Assembly (NCBI GenBank): GCA_900169235.1
Contig: FWCC01000291.1
Location: 1-64,000 of the forward strand
Direction: 5' to 3'
Length of the DNA stretch: 64,000 bases
DNA from: Zarea fungicola
Taxonomy: Eukaryota > Ascomycota > Sordariomycetes > Hypocreales > Cordycipitaceae
Shown: piece by piece, positions 43,484-55,026 of the stretch
How the letters are laid out: each line of letters begins with the position of its first letter
Position numbering within the stretch: the first letter of the stretch is position 1
Position numbers and translations under genes: made by a program
The notes under the pieces: generated by a model
Told to the model about the DNA's origin: nothing
What the model saw: only the letters and a program-made list of their open reading frames with translations
The model's database searches: none

Positions 43484-46400
43484 TGTTTGTGATGTTGGAG
43501 GTTATGTTAAAAAAGGAGTGTAAGTGAATGACTGATCGACACAACAGTGAGACCTGAGATGGATAACTAGGGTTAAAGAGAGTGTAAGAAAGCTGGATGG
43601 TAAAGAAATTCTTTTTCAGTTATACTTCAGCGTCGCCAGGTTGGACTTTATATGTCTTCCCAATTGGCAGAGCCTTCTCCTATCTTGTTAGGTAAGAAAG
43701 TATCTCGGCCCCTTGCCCCATGCTCTTCTCACTCGCCGGGTGCTCTCTATCCGTTTGGACAAGTGAATAAGATTAGACAGTCAAGTATCTCAACCGGGCC
43801 GAGAGGACGGACCACATCTTACAGTTTGTATAAAAACCCTTGTCTGTTCTCTACCTATGGTCTGTGCAGTTTAGATGAGTTCGCGAACCAAAACGGGTTT
43901 TACATGTTGGCGCGAAGTCATTTGAGTGGCGGATATGAAAGATGACAGGGATACTGTGACAAGATTCCCATTCCTTTGGTCAGCAGTCTTTGCAGATAGC
44001 CTGTGCATGACAGAACGAACTGGAGCGCGCCACCAGGTGGGGAATGAGCATCCAGGTTGTGGTCAACATCATGAACCTATAGTCAGAACGTTCTGAATTC
44101 ATTCTTGGATTATTTGGAAATAAAGGCGCCATTGGCTTTCGGCATTCCCTGCAGGCATTTCACCGACGAATTTCGCAGTGTACTTCTTCTGTCATACCAA
44201 ACAACCTTCATATGCGTGATATTGTCAAATTAGTTGTATTGACTTGACTCGTTGATAGAGTGTTTGTGGCTTGATCTTTGAACGGGTCTGGGGACGAAAC
44301 CTTACCGTTTATTCACCGTTTTCTTGCTAGCTTGTGAAAGCGCCCCCCTGGCGCCACAACACTCGAAACTGACCAAACCACTTTCTTTTGTCATATGTTG
44401 CAAAGAGTACTCCGTCATCTTTGCTACTTGCTCTTGTCCTGGACCCATTCTTCGCATTTCTTGGGTTTGCCGGCCTACCCCAGCAATGCCGCAAGCAATG
44501 CGGTTCAGTTTGTTTCCATGTTCCCGGACCATATACTAGGCACCAAGATATTCCCTAGTAAATATCAAAAATTCTTGAAACCCCTGCTTACGAGACTCTC
44601 CAGGTTCTTACGCTGTGCTGAGCCACTGCTAGACCTTGTTCAGGAAACGCGGAGGATCCACGGCGGCAGGTCGGGTGTCAATTTCCGCCACTGACGATTA
44701 AAAGGGCGTTGGAATGAGCTATGAGAGATGAATGCCAATAAAGTATTTGTATTTCGCGTTTATGAGACAGCTGGACAAACTTTGTGCATAGATCTGTTTT
44801 CGATTGCCCATTGTAACTATTCTAACGATGTGTTTTGGAGCTCAGCTCAGACACTGTACAGTTATCTTCGTTTTTCTAATGCCAAACCTGGCAGAAACTA
44901 TCACAGCTACTTGTTTACTTTGAAAGTTGCAAATACTCAGCAATATTGCTCTCAGATTCGGATAGAATCATATGCATCGGCTCAGTAGCACCAAAGGTCG
45001 AGAGCAGACAGAAACAATATTTATTAGACATTTTTGCAAGATACGAATAAGATAAACCGCGTTCTTGTCCAGTTCAATGTTTTTGTTCTTATTTTATTGA
45101 TTTGCGATGGATATTGAATTGCCAGGCAACCGGGGTCCCATGAACATAGATTGTCCGTGTGTCGGCAAATATGTCTGTGCATCGGCCCCTCGCTAGGTAC
45201 TTGCTGTGGCCCAACATGACCAATGACAGCTATTTAACTAGATATGAAATTTTTATTATTTAGTTAGTTGAAAAAATATTTAGGATTAACACAGAATACC
45301 TTCACGCTCGGCCCCAGCCCACACAGCTTAGCGCATCATGACCGGGACGTAATTTTTGGGAGTGGGAACTGCTGTAAAAGACAACTAGGTAATTTTATTA
45401 TCCTTTTTTTTTCTTTTTGTGGTATCGTCACATTCACGTAAATGGTCATGTCTGAAGCTCAATGTCTCATGAAGGCCATCTGGGGCATGCTGACAGCAGA
45501 GGTCAATCGCACAGCTCTTCATGTGCCTCGTCATATTTGGCCAATGCAAAGGTATCATAAGAAACTTAATTTCATGAAGAGAATTAAATTAAGTTATCTC
45601 CATGAATTGCCAATCTTGCAGCTGCGGATGTGCCATGGGAAAAGATACCCTCACTAATGCGTGCACACAACAAACCTGACTGAAGTACAACTTACGCGCA
45701 AAACCGAGAAATGAAGCCGAATTATGCAAATCTTCGGTGTTCTGGAGAGAATTATTCTAATTTACGGAGTGTGGCTATTGAATGTCTTGGAACTTCGGTG
45801 ACGGCTTACCGTATGTCTCAACACACTGACAGTTAATGATGGACTTGCGAGTTGCGGGTCTCATCAATTTCTGCCTGCTCCCCTGCTTACACTCCTTCCG
45901 GCCAGAAACATCAATGCAAGGACAAAAATGCGAAAAGGGGGCACGGTAAATTGAAGATATGTGAAGGGTGTCGAGGTTGCCGGGTTGTCAACAAAGTGTC
46001 ACAGAACTCGCACCGTTGGTGGTGGCGAGTGCCTGTCTCATGGCGTCGTTCTGGCAATTTTATCCTCCTCCACGTACACAATGCTGTAAAGTGGTAAACA
46101 TTCTTAGCCTTATTAAGTTTCTGGCTAACAGGTAGCATGACTAAGGAAGTACATCTTTCAATGTAACTTCCTCTCGAAACAGAGATTGACTATGTACGGA
46201 TACTATTCCTAGTGGACCTGTCGGCTCAGACTTGCCTTTACGACGTCACTGTCATGTACTCGATATGAAGCGACGAGTTCCAGTCTAAAAGGGTTAGCTC
46301 AGAGGAGCAAACACGCAATTCAGGTTAACTCGAGTCAGCGACATTCTACATCATGGCTCGGAAGTATCTGTGTTTTGTCATCACAGCCAACAGGAGGATA

Positions 46401-46499
46401 TCATGTTGCAATATCTTATGGGCACTAACCCATGAAGACTCTCTCACCATTTCTGATTCCTTCTTCTGTTCCTTCTGGTCCGTCCTCTCTTTTCTTTCC
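43484..46499. other. 3-kb intergenic region, no supported gene
   Basis: An AT-rich stretch. The first 200 bp contain the promoter of the secreted protein gene. Open frames near 43652-43945, 44302-44694 and 44728-44988 overlap in several phases and have no domain or splice support. No tRNA, rRNA or transposon terminal repeats were recognised. Confidence 0.6.
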
Positions 46500-48299
46500 T
46501 CATGACGGGCCAATGCGCGTGGTACCTTTTGTTCTACCGCTCTCCATCTTTGCAGTTCTGGAGCCAAATTGTATCTAATTGCGAAAAAGTCAGTTTCGCT
46601 AGTATTTACCACCAGCGCAAGTATACATCTGTTGAAACTTACCGCTCTCTTCTTTTCCAACGCGACAGCTTGCAGGCCAAGATCTCTGGCCAGCAGTCGC
46701 AGGATACGTTTGGCCGGCTCAAGATCACCCATCTCGTTTCCGAAATCGCATTTTTGCCAGACTGGTGTCTCAATTGCCCATTTTGCAAGGCTCTCGTCAA
46801 GGAACGGAAAGCGAACTTCGCGACTCCAATGAGACATGACCCTATCGTCGCGGCCGAGATTTCTCTTGCCAAGCCTTCCGACATCGAGTTTGAGTTCTTC
46901 AATCAATCCCTCATAGCCATGCTGTTGAAAAGCTATCCCATGTCGTGAGTATCCACCAAATAGTTCGTCTGCACCAAGGCCCGACAAGAGAACGCGAGCA
47001 GGCGTAGTATACGGCACAGGCTCTGTGCTGATGCCAGTTTGTGCCAATCCTATACCGCGCGCCGCAAAGTACAGCGCAAATGCAATCGACAGATCCATTT
47101 CGGTATTGTGCGGAGCAATCAGACCCACGACCGTGCTGCGGTGGGCCATTGTGTCGGCAAAGGGGATATTTACCTACCAATACACGTTAGCATGCATTGT
47201 CTTTTCTTTTCCTTGCAGTTCACCCACTGCTACAAAATTCCATTTTCTTCCCGGGCAAGACGCTGTTAATTCTGTAAAGGACTGTCTTCCGGTGATACGA
47301 TCTGGACACATCTCGTACAGCTTTGCTACGTCAAGGCCTTTATGTTGTGCAGCTATCCTGGGGTTTTCAAATGCCACGTTCAGTAGATCAATTTGCTGCT
47401 CTTTTGACAGTAGCTCATGTGTCAACCGGGCTAGCACAGTGCAATCCAACCCTCCGGAGAAGAGCACCGCTACGCGAGGCTTTGCCTCGCTGCCAGAAGG
47501 TGGCACCGGCACGTCTTGGACGCGATACTTGAGGGACTGCAGAAGATGAGCTTTTAGTTGATCGACAGCAGCATGACCATCTTTAAGTTGCTTAGGTCCA
47601 TTTGGTATGGTTGCATTGAATACGCCGATTGCTGATATCTGTATGCAGTCAGAAGTTGGCCTTGATTGAGTGGCGATATTCCGCACGTACAAATTCTTCA
47701 TTGCTATGCCAATCGTGTCGCACTGGCATTGCTGCAGAGAGACTGTTCGGTATTAAAGAGATGGTGTAGCAGCCATCAGCCTCAACCTCTGACCAGCCCG
47801 TGGGCGGAGAATCCGAGATACTGGAGAGTTGAAACGGGGAGCCAGGATTTACCAGTAGTGATCGCCTCCCAAGGCGGTCGCGCCCGTAGTAGAGAGTTTT
47901 GGAAGGCCTGTCGAGAAAAATGAAGGCAAAGGGTCCTTCAATGGCACGGAGCGTGTCAAGGACAGCCACCTGGCCGATGGAACTTGCGGCCGTCAGCTTC
48001 GACAAGACAACTTCACCATCATTTCCATTCACAGATTTTCCATGAATTTTCCAGGCTTCGCCGTTCCAACACAGTGCAGACCCTGTCGCCCCGTCCAGCA
48101 GGGGTTGTGCTGTCGTATGGTTGCCACGAAGCGCAAGAACTGTCGATGTTAACGAGACATGCAGCGGCGCGTCATTGTCACCGAGACTAATCGTGATGGC
48201 TCCGAAATGATCAGGCCCTCGATTGCGCAGGCATTTTTCCAGAGTACCAAAAATCGGATCTGGAAGCTTCCGGGAGATTGCGGCGTGGATCCCGCACAT
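46500..48299 (-). CDS. Asparagine synthetase domain-containing protein, ASNSD1-like
   Basis: A glutamine amidotransferase plus asparagine synthetase-like protein of 541 residues. Four exons on the minus strand: 48299-47691, 47638-47228, 47173-46643 and 46574-46500. The start at 48299 gives MCGI, placing the catalytic Cys at position 2; an ATG four codons upstream (48311) was rejected for that reason. The N-terminal class II amidotransferase domain has RNRGPDHFG and LCWNGEAW. The synthetase domain has the pyrophosphate loop VLFSGGLDC, then HNTEMDLSIAFALYFAARG, LLSGLGADELFGGY and the C-terminal RAIQFGSRTAKM. The spliced junctions rebuild conserved WNFVAVN and KRAIQFGSR. The arrangement matches eukaryotic ASNSD1-type proteins, which are distinct from true asparagine synthetase; the exact reaction of that group is not settled. 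Probably cytosolic. Confidence 0.9.
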
Positions 48300-48860
48300 T
48301 CTCCAGGTCACGGCCTAGTGCGATAGTTTGCGTTGCAGTTGATCGAAGCAATTTTCTTGAGCGCGTCGGGCTCGGGCACCGGAGATGAATGGCGACTGAC
48401 CCACAACACCGGTAATACTACCTACCATACGCTATCCTTCAAGTCAAAATCCAGCCTTTATTATCTAGCAAAACGGGCAGTCATAATTCGGCTATTGGTA
48501 GGAATAAAAATACTTGAATATCTATCAGACTGAAATTTTTCAAGGGCTCTGCTATTGTAGCTCATGATCGACAATATTTTGCGCAGGTTGAAGGTCGTTG
48601 GTCGGAGAGCCAGGCCGGCAGGTGGGAATAAGCCCTCCAACTCAATCCGGCTTATTAATTTGAATTTAGTCGATTATATTGTTCTGTAAATTGCGTAAAT
48701 AAGAATAAGCAGTATGCCCTTGAACGGCTCCCAGCCATCGTCATTGTGCGACATCTGTGCAGCGCCACCTACCCTAAAGGGAGCCAAAGAACTGGTACAC
48801 ATGTGGGCAATGGCCGCAGAGAGCGTTATTATTTTATATTTTTTTTCTCCCCTTGGTTCT
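48300..48860. other. Intergenic spacer
   Basis: 560 bp between the amidotransferase start and the HAD-family stop, both on the minus strand, so it includes the upstream region of the former. No gene or RNA was recognised. Confidence 0.55.
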
Positions 48861-49657
48861 TTATGCGGAATTAAATTCCAATATGGCTTCTACCGCCTCA
48901 TCAACCCCTCTTGTTACAATGGTTGGGTTGTATCCTGTTCCATTGCCCAGCCCGTCAAGCCATCCCTTGCCCGTTCTATCCACCCAAGCACTCTTCCATC
49001 CAGTAGCAACCGCACCACAAACATCGAACGGATTCGATGATACCAACCATATACAACCAGGGTCGTCTTTCTTACCAACTAGCTCCACGAAATGCCGATA
49101 TACACCCGGATCCGGCTTGAACGCTCCGAGTGGCTGCACACTGATGATGTTGCTAGTTGGCAAGATAGCAGCTGCATTGACCAGTCCACGAGAAGTGGAC
49201 ATGGACGACGCCAGCATGCTGGGGTCGCCGTTTGAGAACACATATGCAGCCACATTTTCTGAATTTGCGAGAAGCCCCAGAGCTGCACTTGCGTCGGGAA
49301 ATGTCTCGAGTCCGTTATACGCCTGCATCAGGCACTCTTCCTCGTCGACACCCATGTTGAGACCTTGCTCCGCGGTAGCATGCCGAAAGGACCACCGCGT
49401 CACATCACTAAAACTCTGATTTTTTTCTTGCAATTGAATGAATCAGCTGTCTAATGCCGTCAACTGACGTTTAATTACTTGGATGGCTACTCACTCATGC
49501 TGTTGCAGCGCCATGTATACTCCAGTTGCAACGTGCGTGCCCTGGCAGCCAAAGCTTTTGCTTTCCCTTCTCCGTATATCTTTGACAGCTCTGTGGCTAT
49601 CGAATCAGTGGACAGAAGTGTACCGTACAAGTCAAATGCGATAACGGTCTGCGCCAT
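48861..49657 (-). CDS. HAD-superfamily hydrolase, haloacid dehalogenase type II-like
   Basis: Two exons, 49657-49495 and 49426-48861, give 242 residues. Motif I holds the nucleophile: FDLYGTLLS with Asp at residue 9. Motif II is VFSNGDPS, motif III has the Lys of FKPDPGVYRHF, and motif IV-like SSNPFDVCGA is the variant found in L-2-haloacid dehalogenases. The fold signature LEYTWRCNSM near the splice site also fits that group. The enzymes are cytosolic hydrolases of 2-haloacids or small phosphates; the natural substrate of fungal members is generally unknown. The first exon alone lacks the C-terminal half, and the junction (codon AAA split across the intron) restores the frame. It is divergent from the HNH gene, with 326 bp between the starts. 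Confidence 0.87.
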
Positions 49658-49983
49658 ATTGTCGTCGTCATGTACCTGGTTTCACGGTGCTGTGAGTCAG
49701 CCGGGCAGGAAGTGCTAGAGTACTAGTACGGGGCTGGCTGACAGCGCACCGCGCGCCAAGCCACCTACAACAATTTTGCAAATATCTTCGATTTTAATTC
49801 TACGAGATTCCAGAGGACCTAGACGCAGATATATAAAATGTTACGGGAAGTCAATGCGGGGAAGCTACGTGTCAAGCGTTCGGCGCTGGGAACAGCTAAA
49901 TCGAAACTAGCAGCAGAAGCGGCCTCCGCAAACCCGACCTCGTGGGTACTACACGACACCAGACAAGCATCGCCTCTCTCGCT
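49658..49983. promoter_or_regulatory. Divergent promoter region of the HAD and HNH genes
   Basis: A 326-bp region between start codons. It includes a TATATAAAATG word near 49830-49840 that belongs to an upstream ATG at 49838, out of phase with the HNH gene. No other element was identified. Confidence 0.4.
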
Positions 49984-50763
49984 ATGGACGACACGGAAAA
50001 TGAAAATTTTGCCGTTTTTAGGGATTGTCTCTCAACCACACTTCTACAGAAGAATAACATCAAAACGGAGCCGAACCGACGCCGCAGGTCCAAGGCTGCC
50101 GCCAATCAAGCAGCATCGGAGCCAAGTCAGCAGAAGGATGCCGAAGAGCTCGCAGATTTCATAGAATACTTGGCCACCGAGATATTTGAGAGCTTACCCG
50201 AGGCGCTCCAAGAGATTGAATATCGCTCATGGAGAGACTCACAGCAGTTGCAAGACCAGTTCTCCCTGCCCCTGACGCTAGGCAGCCTGGAGAGGCTGAA
50301 TCTACCACTTTCAATATCGGAATCGCTGAGGACGTATAGATTGATTTCACCAGATCCAACAATATCGTCACCACTCCCCGTCACGGTAGAGGCCTTCATT
50401 CTACCAGCCTTGACTGCCTATATTTCCATGCTGACCACTCCGCCTCCCGCGAGTCGGGAAACCAGAGCGGAGGAGTGTGAAATATGTGAACGTTCATGGA
50501 TTCCGCTTTCATACCACCACCTGATTCCACGATTCGTTCACGACAAGGTGGTGAAGCGTGGATGGCACAAGAAAGAAGATCTGCAGAATGTAGCATGGCT
50601 CTGCGGCGCTTGTCATCGGTTTGTACATCATTTTAAGAACCATGAGGAGTTGGCAAGAGACTACTACACCATCGAGCTTTTATTGGCAGAACAAGAGGTG
50701 CAGCAATGGGCAAACTGGGCTGGCAAGCTACGCTGGAAGGGAGGAGTCCGGCGGCGGAGATGA
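49984..50763 (+). CDS. HNH-type zinc-binding protein, hypothetical
   Basis: A 259-residue intronless protein. The frame is open further upstream only from a GTG codon, so the ATG at 49984 (MDDTENEN) is used. The C-terminal half contains an HNH-like module: CEICERSWIPLSYHHLIPR at about residue 160, then WLCGACHRFVHHF, that is CxxC, HH, and CxxCHxxxHH. This is the layout of HNH endonuclease-type zinc domains found in many fungal proteins of unknown function. The N-terminal half is helical with a basic RRRR patch. Some HNH proteins cut DNA, but the catalytic activity of this group is not known. A shared promoter links it to the HAD gene. Confidence 0.8.
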   Translation: MDDTENENFAVFRDCLSTTLLQKNNIKTEPNRRRRSKAAANQAASEPSQQKDAEELADFIEYLATEIFESLPEALQEIEYRSWRDSQQLQDQFSLPLTLGSLERLNLPLSISESLRTYRLISPDPTISSPLPVTVEAFILPALTAYISMLTTPPPASRETRAEECEICERSWIPLSYHHLIPRFVHDKVVKRGWHKKEDLQNVAWLCGACHRFVHHFKNHEELARDYYTIELLLAEQEVQQWANWAGKLRWKGGVRRRR

Positions 50764-51106
50764 TGGAGCGCCCAGTGTGACGCTGTCGCAGACGTTCAGA
50801 TGTTCCCAAATTGAAAAACACCATTTAGCTTGGGCTACGTCAATGAAGGAGGTGTTAGCCAAAATTCGAATGCACATGGCGCGAAGCAAACGGTGGAGCC
50901 AAACAAATTACTACAAAATTAGGCCATATATACGTTTTCACAGCAAAAAAGCCAGCCACTTGAGCAAAGTAGCCACTAATAAAGCCACCATCATATGCCA
51001 ACAGCATTTATTTATGCCAACTGAGAATCAAACGTATACTGCCGCCCCGGCCGTAGTCGCGAGATCATGTAAAAATAATTGTTTCTACCGGCAAAAAAGA
51101 AACATC

Positions 51107-51190
51107 TCCGGTACAGGGAATCGAACCCTGGGCTGCTCGGATCAAGGATTTCTTGAGAGCGAGCGATGTTAGCCACTACACCATACCGGA
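51107..51190 (-). tRNA. tRNA-Glu (CUC anticodon), intron-containing
   Basis: On the minus strand, TCCGGTA pairs with TACCGGA as the acceptor stem. CAGGG-TTCGATT-CCCTG forms the T arm. The anticodon stem is GCTCG with CGAGC, and the loop starts CTCTCA, giving anticodon CTC. Between loop position 37 and the next loop base is an insert of about 13 nt, the usual place for a tRNA intron. The sequence is the same as the tRNA at 51349 except in this intron. Reads glutamate GAG codons. Confidence 0.93.
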
Positions 51191-51348
51191 TATAGGTATG
51201 CAAACTCTGAGCGGGACATCATCCTGTTCTTGAACTGCCCGACTTTATATGGTACAAAAAGCCTTCCAAGTACCGGTGCGCCGGACCAAAAAAATGAGTT
51301 AGTACAACTAGTATATGTATGCATGGGGTAGAGGCAAAAAGATAAATC

Positions 51349-51427
51349 TCCGGTACAGGGAATCGAACCCTGGGCTGCTCGGTTCCTTATTGAGAGCGAG
51401 CGATGTTAGCCACTACACCATACCGGA
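51349..51427 (-). tRNA. tRNA-Glu (CUC anticodon), intron-containing, second copy
   Basis: Same acceptor, D, anticodon and T arms as the tRNA at 51107, again with loop CTCTCA and anticodon CTC. Here the inserted intron is about 8 nt, five shorter than in the other copy. The two genes lie about 158 bp apart in the same orientation, so they look like a tandem duplication in which only the intron has drifted. Confidence 0.93.
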
Positions 51428-52337
51428 TGTTGTTCTTGTTGAGGAGCAGCTTCTTATTTATCAATATTAATTGTAGGTAGATCAAATTGCGGGCGTGTCG
51501 ATTGCTCGAAGTGACCTTTCTCTTTAACAGTTACCAACGGTGAGAGTGGAAAAGAAACAAACAGAAACACAAATATTTCGGCCAGAATCCACTTTTGTTA
51601 TTGTAATGGTTATCCAAACATCAGCAATATACCCAGTTGAACATTGGCTGGAGGCAGGCTGGTCGTCAAGGTAAAACGGGAAGCGACTTATTACACCTAT
51701 ATAAACATTCACATACCCTTGGACAACCATATAAACTGTGGTTGTCTAGCTAATTAGCAAGCGTTTACGATACACATTCTAGACGTGCAACGCCCAAATT
51801 TATCTTGCAAATCAGGGTCTGCTGCCTCGGCATAGGAAAAAATAAACAATTGACTGGAAGACGCCTTTATTCAACATCAACATTCCGTTAAACCTGTAGA
51901 CGAACCGACAGCAGTGCGCATGGCCACGTCGCGCAGTTGATGCTTCAGCTGCTTCAGCTATGCCAACTGGAAGTAGCATAGATCGAGAAGCGCATACGAA
52001 AACTTTTGGAAAAGGTAGAATTCTTGAAGTCCGCATGTATTTCAAAAGTATCTACATACCTGGGTACTTGTATAGTGTGGATTGGCGGGCGGAATTGTAG
52101 CGCGCTCAGAAGTTAGCGGATGGATCCGCTGCCAGACCACCCAAATTTCGGACTTGTTACTTGATCAACACCATCTTCCTTCGAGCGTTGTGCAACAACA
52201 AGCTACAACACTTCTAGCTAGTCTCGGATAAATTGCCACCGCATTGCCACCACACGTCACAGTTCGAACCGTGGCAGGCGCCTTGTTCAAAGTACGCAAG
52301 ACCAGCGCGCACAAGCAAAAACCGAGATACAGACGAG

Positions 52338-53249
52338 ATGGGGCGTGACGATGAGAGCGGCGGAGAAAGCCGTAGGAGGCATAATCAGGCTGGTTCTGGC
52401 GGAGGACGCGCCGAACGGAAACACAGATCGAGACGGAAATCACCGGGTGACGAAGATCGCCACAGACGTCGCCATAGATCGCGCGAGCGGCGCAGGTCGA
52501 GGACACCGGACTCCCCGGGCAGGTCAGGGCGAGACTACCAGTACCGCAGCAGCAAGTACCGCGACAGGAGCTACGATCGAGAACGAGGATACACGCGCAC
52601 TGAACATGAAGGAAAGACCTCGTCTCGCCGTACGCGGAATACCGACGCTGATGTGGAAACGGGCAAAGAAGGCCGAGCCAGCCCTCGTCTGCGACAGGGT
52701 CCTCTACCGTCCCAAGCAGACTCGTGGGCTATCACGCAAGGCGAAGAGCCGGAGAAGCCAAAGGAAAAGGCCAACTACGGAAACACAGGGCTCTTGGCTG
52801 CAGCATCAAATACCGTGACGCAGGTCGACGGCTCTTCCGTCACGCTCAAGTACCACGAGCCCTCGGAGGCGCGCAAACCCTCACCGTGCGATCAGTGGAA
52901 GCTCTACATCTTCAAAGGGAAAGACCTTGTTGACACAGTAGAATTGAGCACTCGGAGTTGCTGGTTAATTGGCCGTGAAAACTCTGTCGCCGACCTCGCC
53001 GCAGAGCACCCGAGCATTAGCAAGCAACATGCCGTCATTCAGTTCCGCTACACAGAGAAGCGCAATGAGTTTGGTGACAAGATAGGCAAGGTCAAGCCAT
53101 ATCTGATTGACTTGGAAAGCGCCAATGGAACGATGCTCAATAATGCTAAGGTGGCAGACAGCTGCTATCTGGAGCTCAGAGACAAGGACCTACTGCAGTT
53201 TGGACGAAGTACGCGCGAGTACGTCCTCATGCTTGCACCTAGACAGTAG
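52338..53249 (+). CDS. FHA-domain protein, SNIP1/Pml1-like
   Basis: A 303-residue intronless protein with an N-terminal half of RS/RD-type low complexity (RRHRSRERRRSRTPDSPGR) and a C-terminal forkhead-associated domain. The upstream in-frame residues from 52233 begin at a non-ATG codon, so the ATG at 52338 (MGRDDESGG) is used. FHA residues are visible in order: CWLIGRENSVADLAAEHPSI, SKQHAVIQFRY, then KPYLIDLESANGTMLNN and LQFGRS. This matches human SNIP1 and yeast Pml1, a subunit of the RES complex that supports pre-mRNA retention and splicing in the nucleus. The FHA domain binds phosphothreonine. The function is inferred from this architecture. Confidence 0.9.
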   Translation: MGRDDESGGESRRRHNQAGSGGGRAERKHRSRRKSPGDEDRHRRRHRSRERRRSRTPDSPGRSGRDYQYRSSKYRDRSYDRERGYTRTEHEGKTSSRRTRNTDADVETGKEGRASPRLRQGPLPSQADSWAITQGEEPEKPKEKANYGNTGLLAAASNTVTQVDGSSVTLKYHEPSEARKPSPCDQWKLYIFKGKDLVDTVELSTRSCWLIGRENSVADLAAEHPSISKQHAVIQFRYTEKRNEFGDKIGKVKPYLIDLESANGTMLNNAKVADSCYLELRDKDLLQFGRSTREYVLMLAPRQ

Positions 53250-55026
53250 CGATACTCTGTAAACTCACATGAGTCTTCATATAAAGTAGCAAATCGATGT
53301 GGCGGCCACGACGACGGTAGTTGGCGTTGAATACTGAGCGATGCAATGCGAAAACCGCCAACTCATTCAGAGCGGCCTCTGAACTATTTTCTACCTATGC
53401 ATACTGCCTCAGTGCGGCATGGGGCCCCAGCTGCGACGATATTGGTAACGCTCTACTTGGCCGGTCTCCATTTGCACGGGAAAGGCTGTGCTGGTTACAT
53501 TGGCTGGAATAAGAATTGCGCCCGCCAGCAATAGGGCGATGACAAGCAGAGTTTCAGTAGTGTCATGGTCATCAAGAATAACACTGCCACCGCCACCACG
53601 CACGGGATTCAAAATTGCAGGCACAAGGACGTCAAAACTTGCGGAGATATCACACAGAAAAATTTAGAGTTTAGTCGCCCGAGGCTACTTGCGGACAACC
53701 GATTGGGCTACGCAGAACCTTTCTCACTTCAAAGTACATCCCAAAGCCTTCGAGGTCACGGGCGGAGCCTTCTTTCTAGGAATTTAAGCTTCGCAACCTG
53801 GCCTGTTGTCGTGAACCACGGCACGTGTTAGGCGGATAACGAGGCACATAACCAATAGAACCGTGAATTGGTGCGTTGTGATCTTACTCTCCGTAGCATC
53901 TATTGAGCCAATAGTTGTCATAACCAATAGAACGTCAAATCCCTTCTCTCGGTCTCTTTTCTTCAGAGTCTCATGGCCAATAACTAGCCTAATTACCCAA
54001 GACTTTTAGTCTACGAGGCAGTGCGTTTTGTGCAACCACAACTATGCCATTGCGTTCACTCCGTGTAACGCCGGATCCCGCGTGCGATTGCGTATATTCT
54101 GGATAAAAAACCACACATAATTATTGTATTACAATCACTGTCGAAATGCACGTGCTATCAATTCGGCGCGTGCCTTGCGCCGGGAACCTTATTTGCATTT
54201 GCTGGCAGAACCAACACAAAGTTGCGAGATGTTCAACTACGCTTACACACAAGATGGCTATGCCGGCTCGGCGGCGATAGCATCTGCTGCTGGCCGGCCG
54301 TATCCAATTCATTATGTCTATACCAGCCTAGAAGCTTGGAAACACAAGCCCACGTGGCTACCAAATTCCGCTTCTCACGACTAGCCCTTGACCCCAATAA
54401 GCTGAAATAACACGCCGGCTTCCTTTTCCTCTCTAGCCTACCGGTGAAGAATGAAGGTACTCTATTTTAGTGCACGGCTGTCGTCAGTGTCTAAGTGTTT
54501 CTCATGACTTGCTAGCCCCGTATATTCGCCTGGATCCACGCCCTCCCCGTGATGGGTTGGTTGTGTGCCGCAGTCATGACCGCACAGTATTCTGGGATAC
54601 GTGGCTCTCGCAGAAATCCTCGCTAATTAAGCCCTTCATATTATTTTTAGTTCCTCTGACTCAACCGCTCCATGGGTACAACTGCTATTGCTTTGTCACA
54701 ATGCTGTGCTGGCTTGTGACCGCCGCAGCAATGGTCCGGCAGGCGAAGAGAAGGGACAACACCGTGAATTAACATGCTGGAAGAGCGACATCCGCGATCT
54801 TTGACATTATAAGGAGAAAACGAAGTCCTGTTCCATGGACATGTTTTCATTCACCGTCTCAATCATCTCAGTCACCCCAAGCAAGGCCTGTGTCCTAACA
54901 CTGATATCGTATCAACTTGCTCAACCCCATCGTCCACAAATACTCTAATATCGTAACTTCCATAATCGGGGCCATAGACTCACAACTTTCGCCTCTGTTG
55001 TTTAATCTGACCGAAAAATCGCGGAT
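53250..55026. other. Intergenic region with a cluster of CCAAT motifs
   Basis: 1.78 kb without a confident gene. Five CCAAT (or reversed ATTGG) pentamers fall within about 130 bp at 53852-53981, given separately. Open frames near 54124-54384 and 54470-54772 lack features. A 51-codon ATG frame (54229-54384) exists but has no domain. Confidence 0.6.
53852..53981. promoter_or_regulatory. CCAAT-box cluster
   Basis: CCAAT at 53852, 53908, 53924 and 53977 and the inverted ATTGG at 53867, mostly in the form ACCAATAGAA. CCAAT is bound by the fungal HAP complex. This cluster lies far (about 1.05 kb) upstream of the 55027 hydrolase start and has no closer recognised gene, so its target is unclear. Confidence 0.4.

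Larger units (their letters stand above)
50764..52337. other. Intergenic region holding two tRNA genes
   Basis: 1.57 kb from the HNH gene to the FHA gene. Its only supported genes are the two tRNA-Glu copies listed separately. The rest is AT-rich with no supported coding sequence. Confidence 0.65.

Noticed and set aside
42824..43492. Plus-strand open frame of 222 codons, Val/Ile/Asp/Gly-rich
   Set aside because: It is the antisense of the secreted Asn-rich gene. The opposite frame has a signal peptide and real cysteine pattern, whereas this one is a by-product of repetitive codons.
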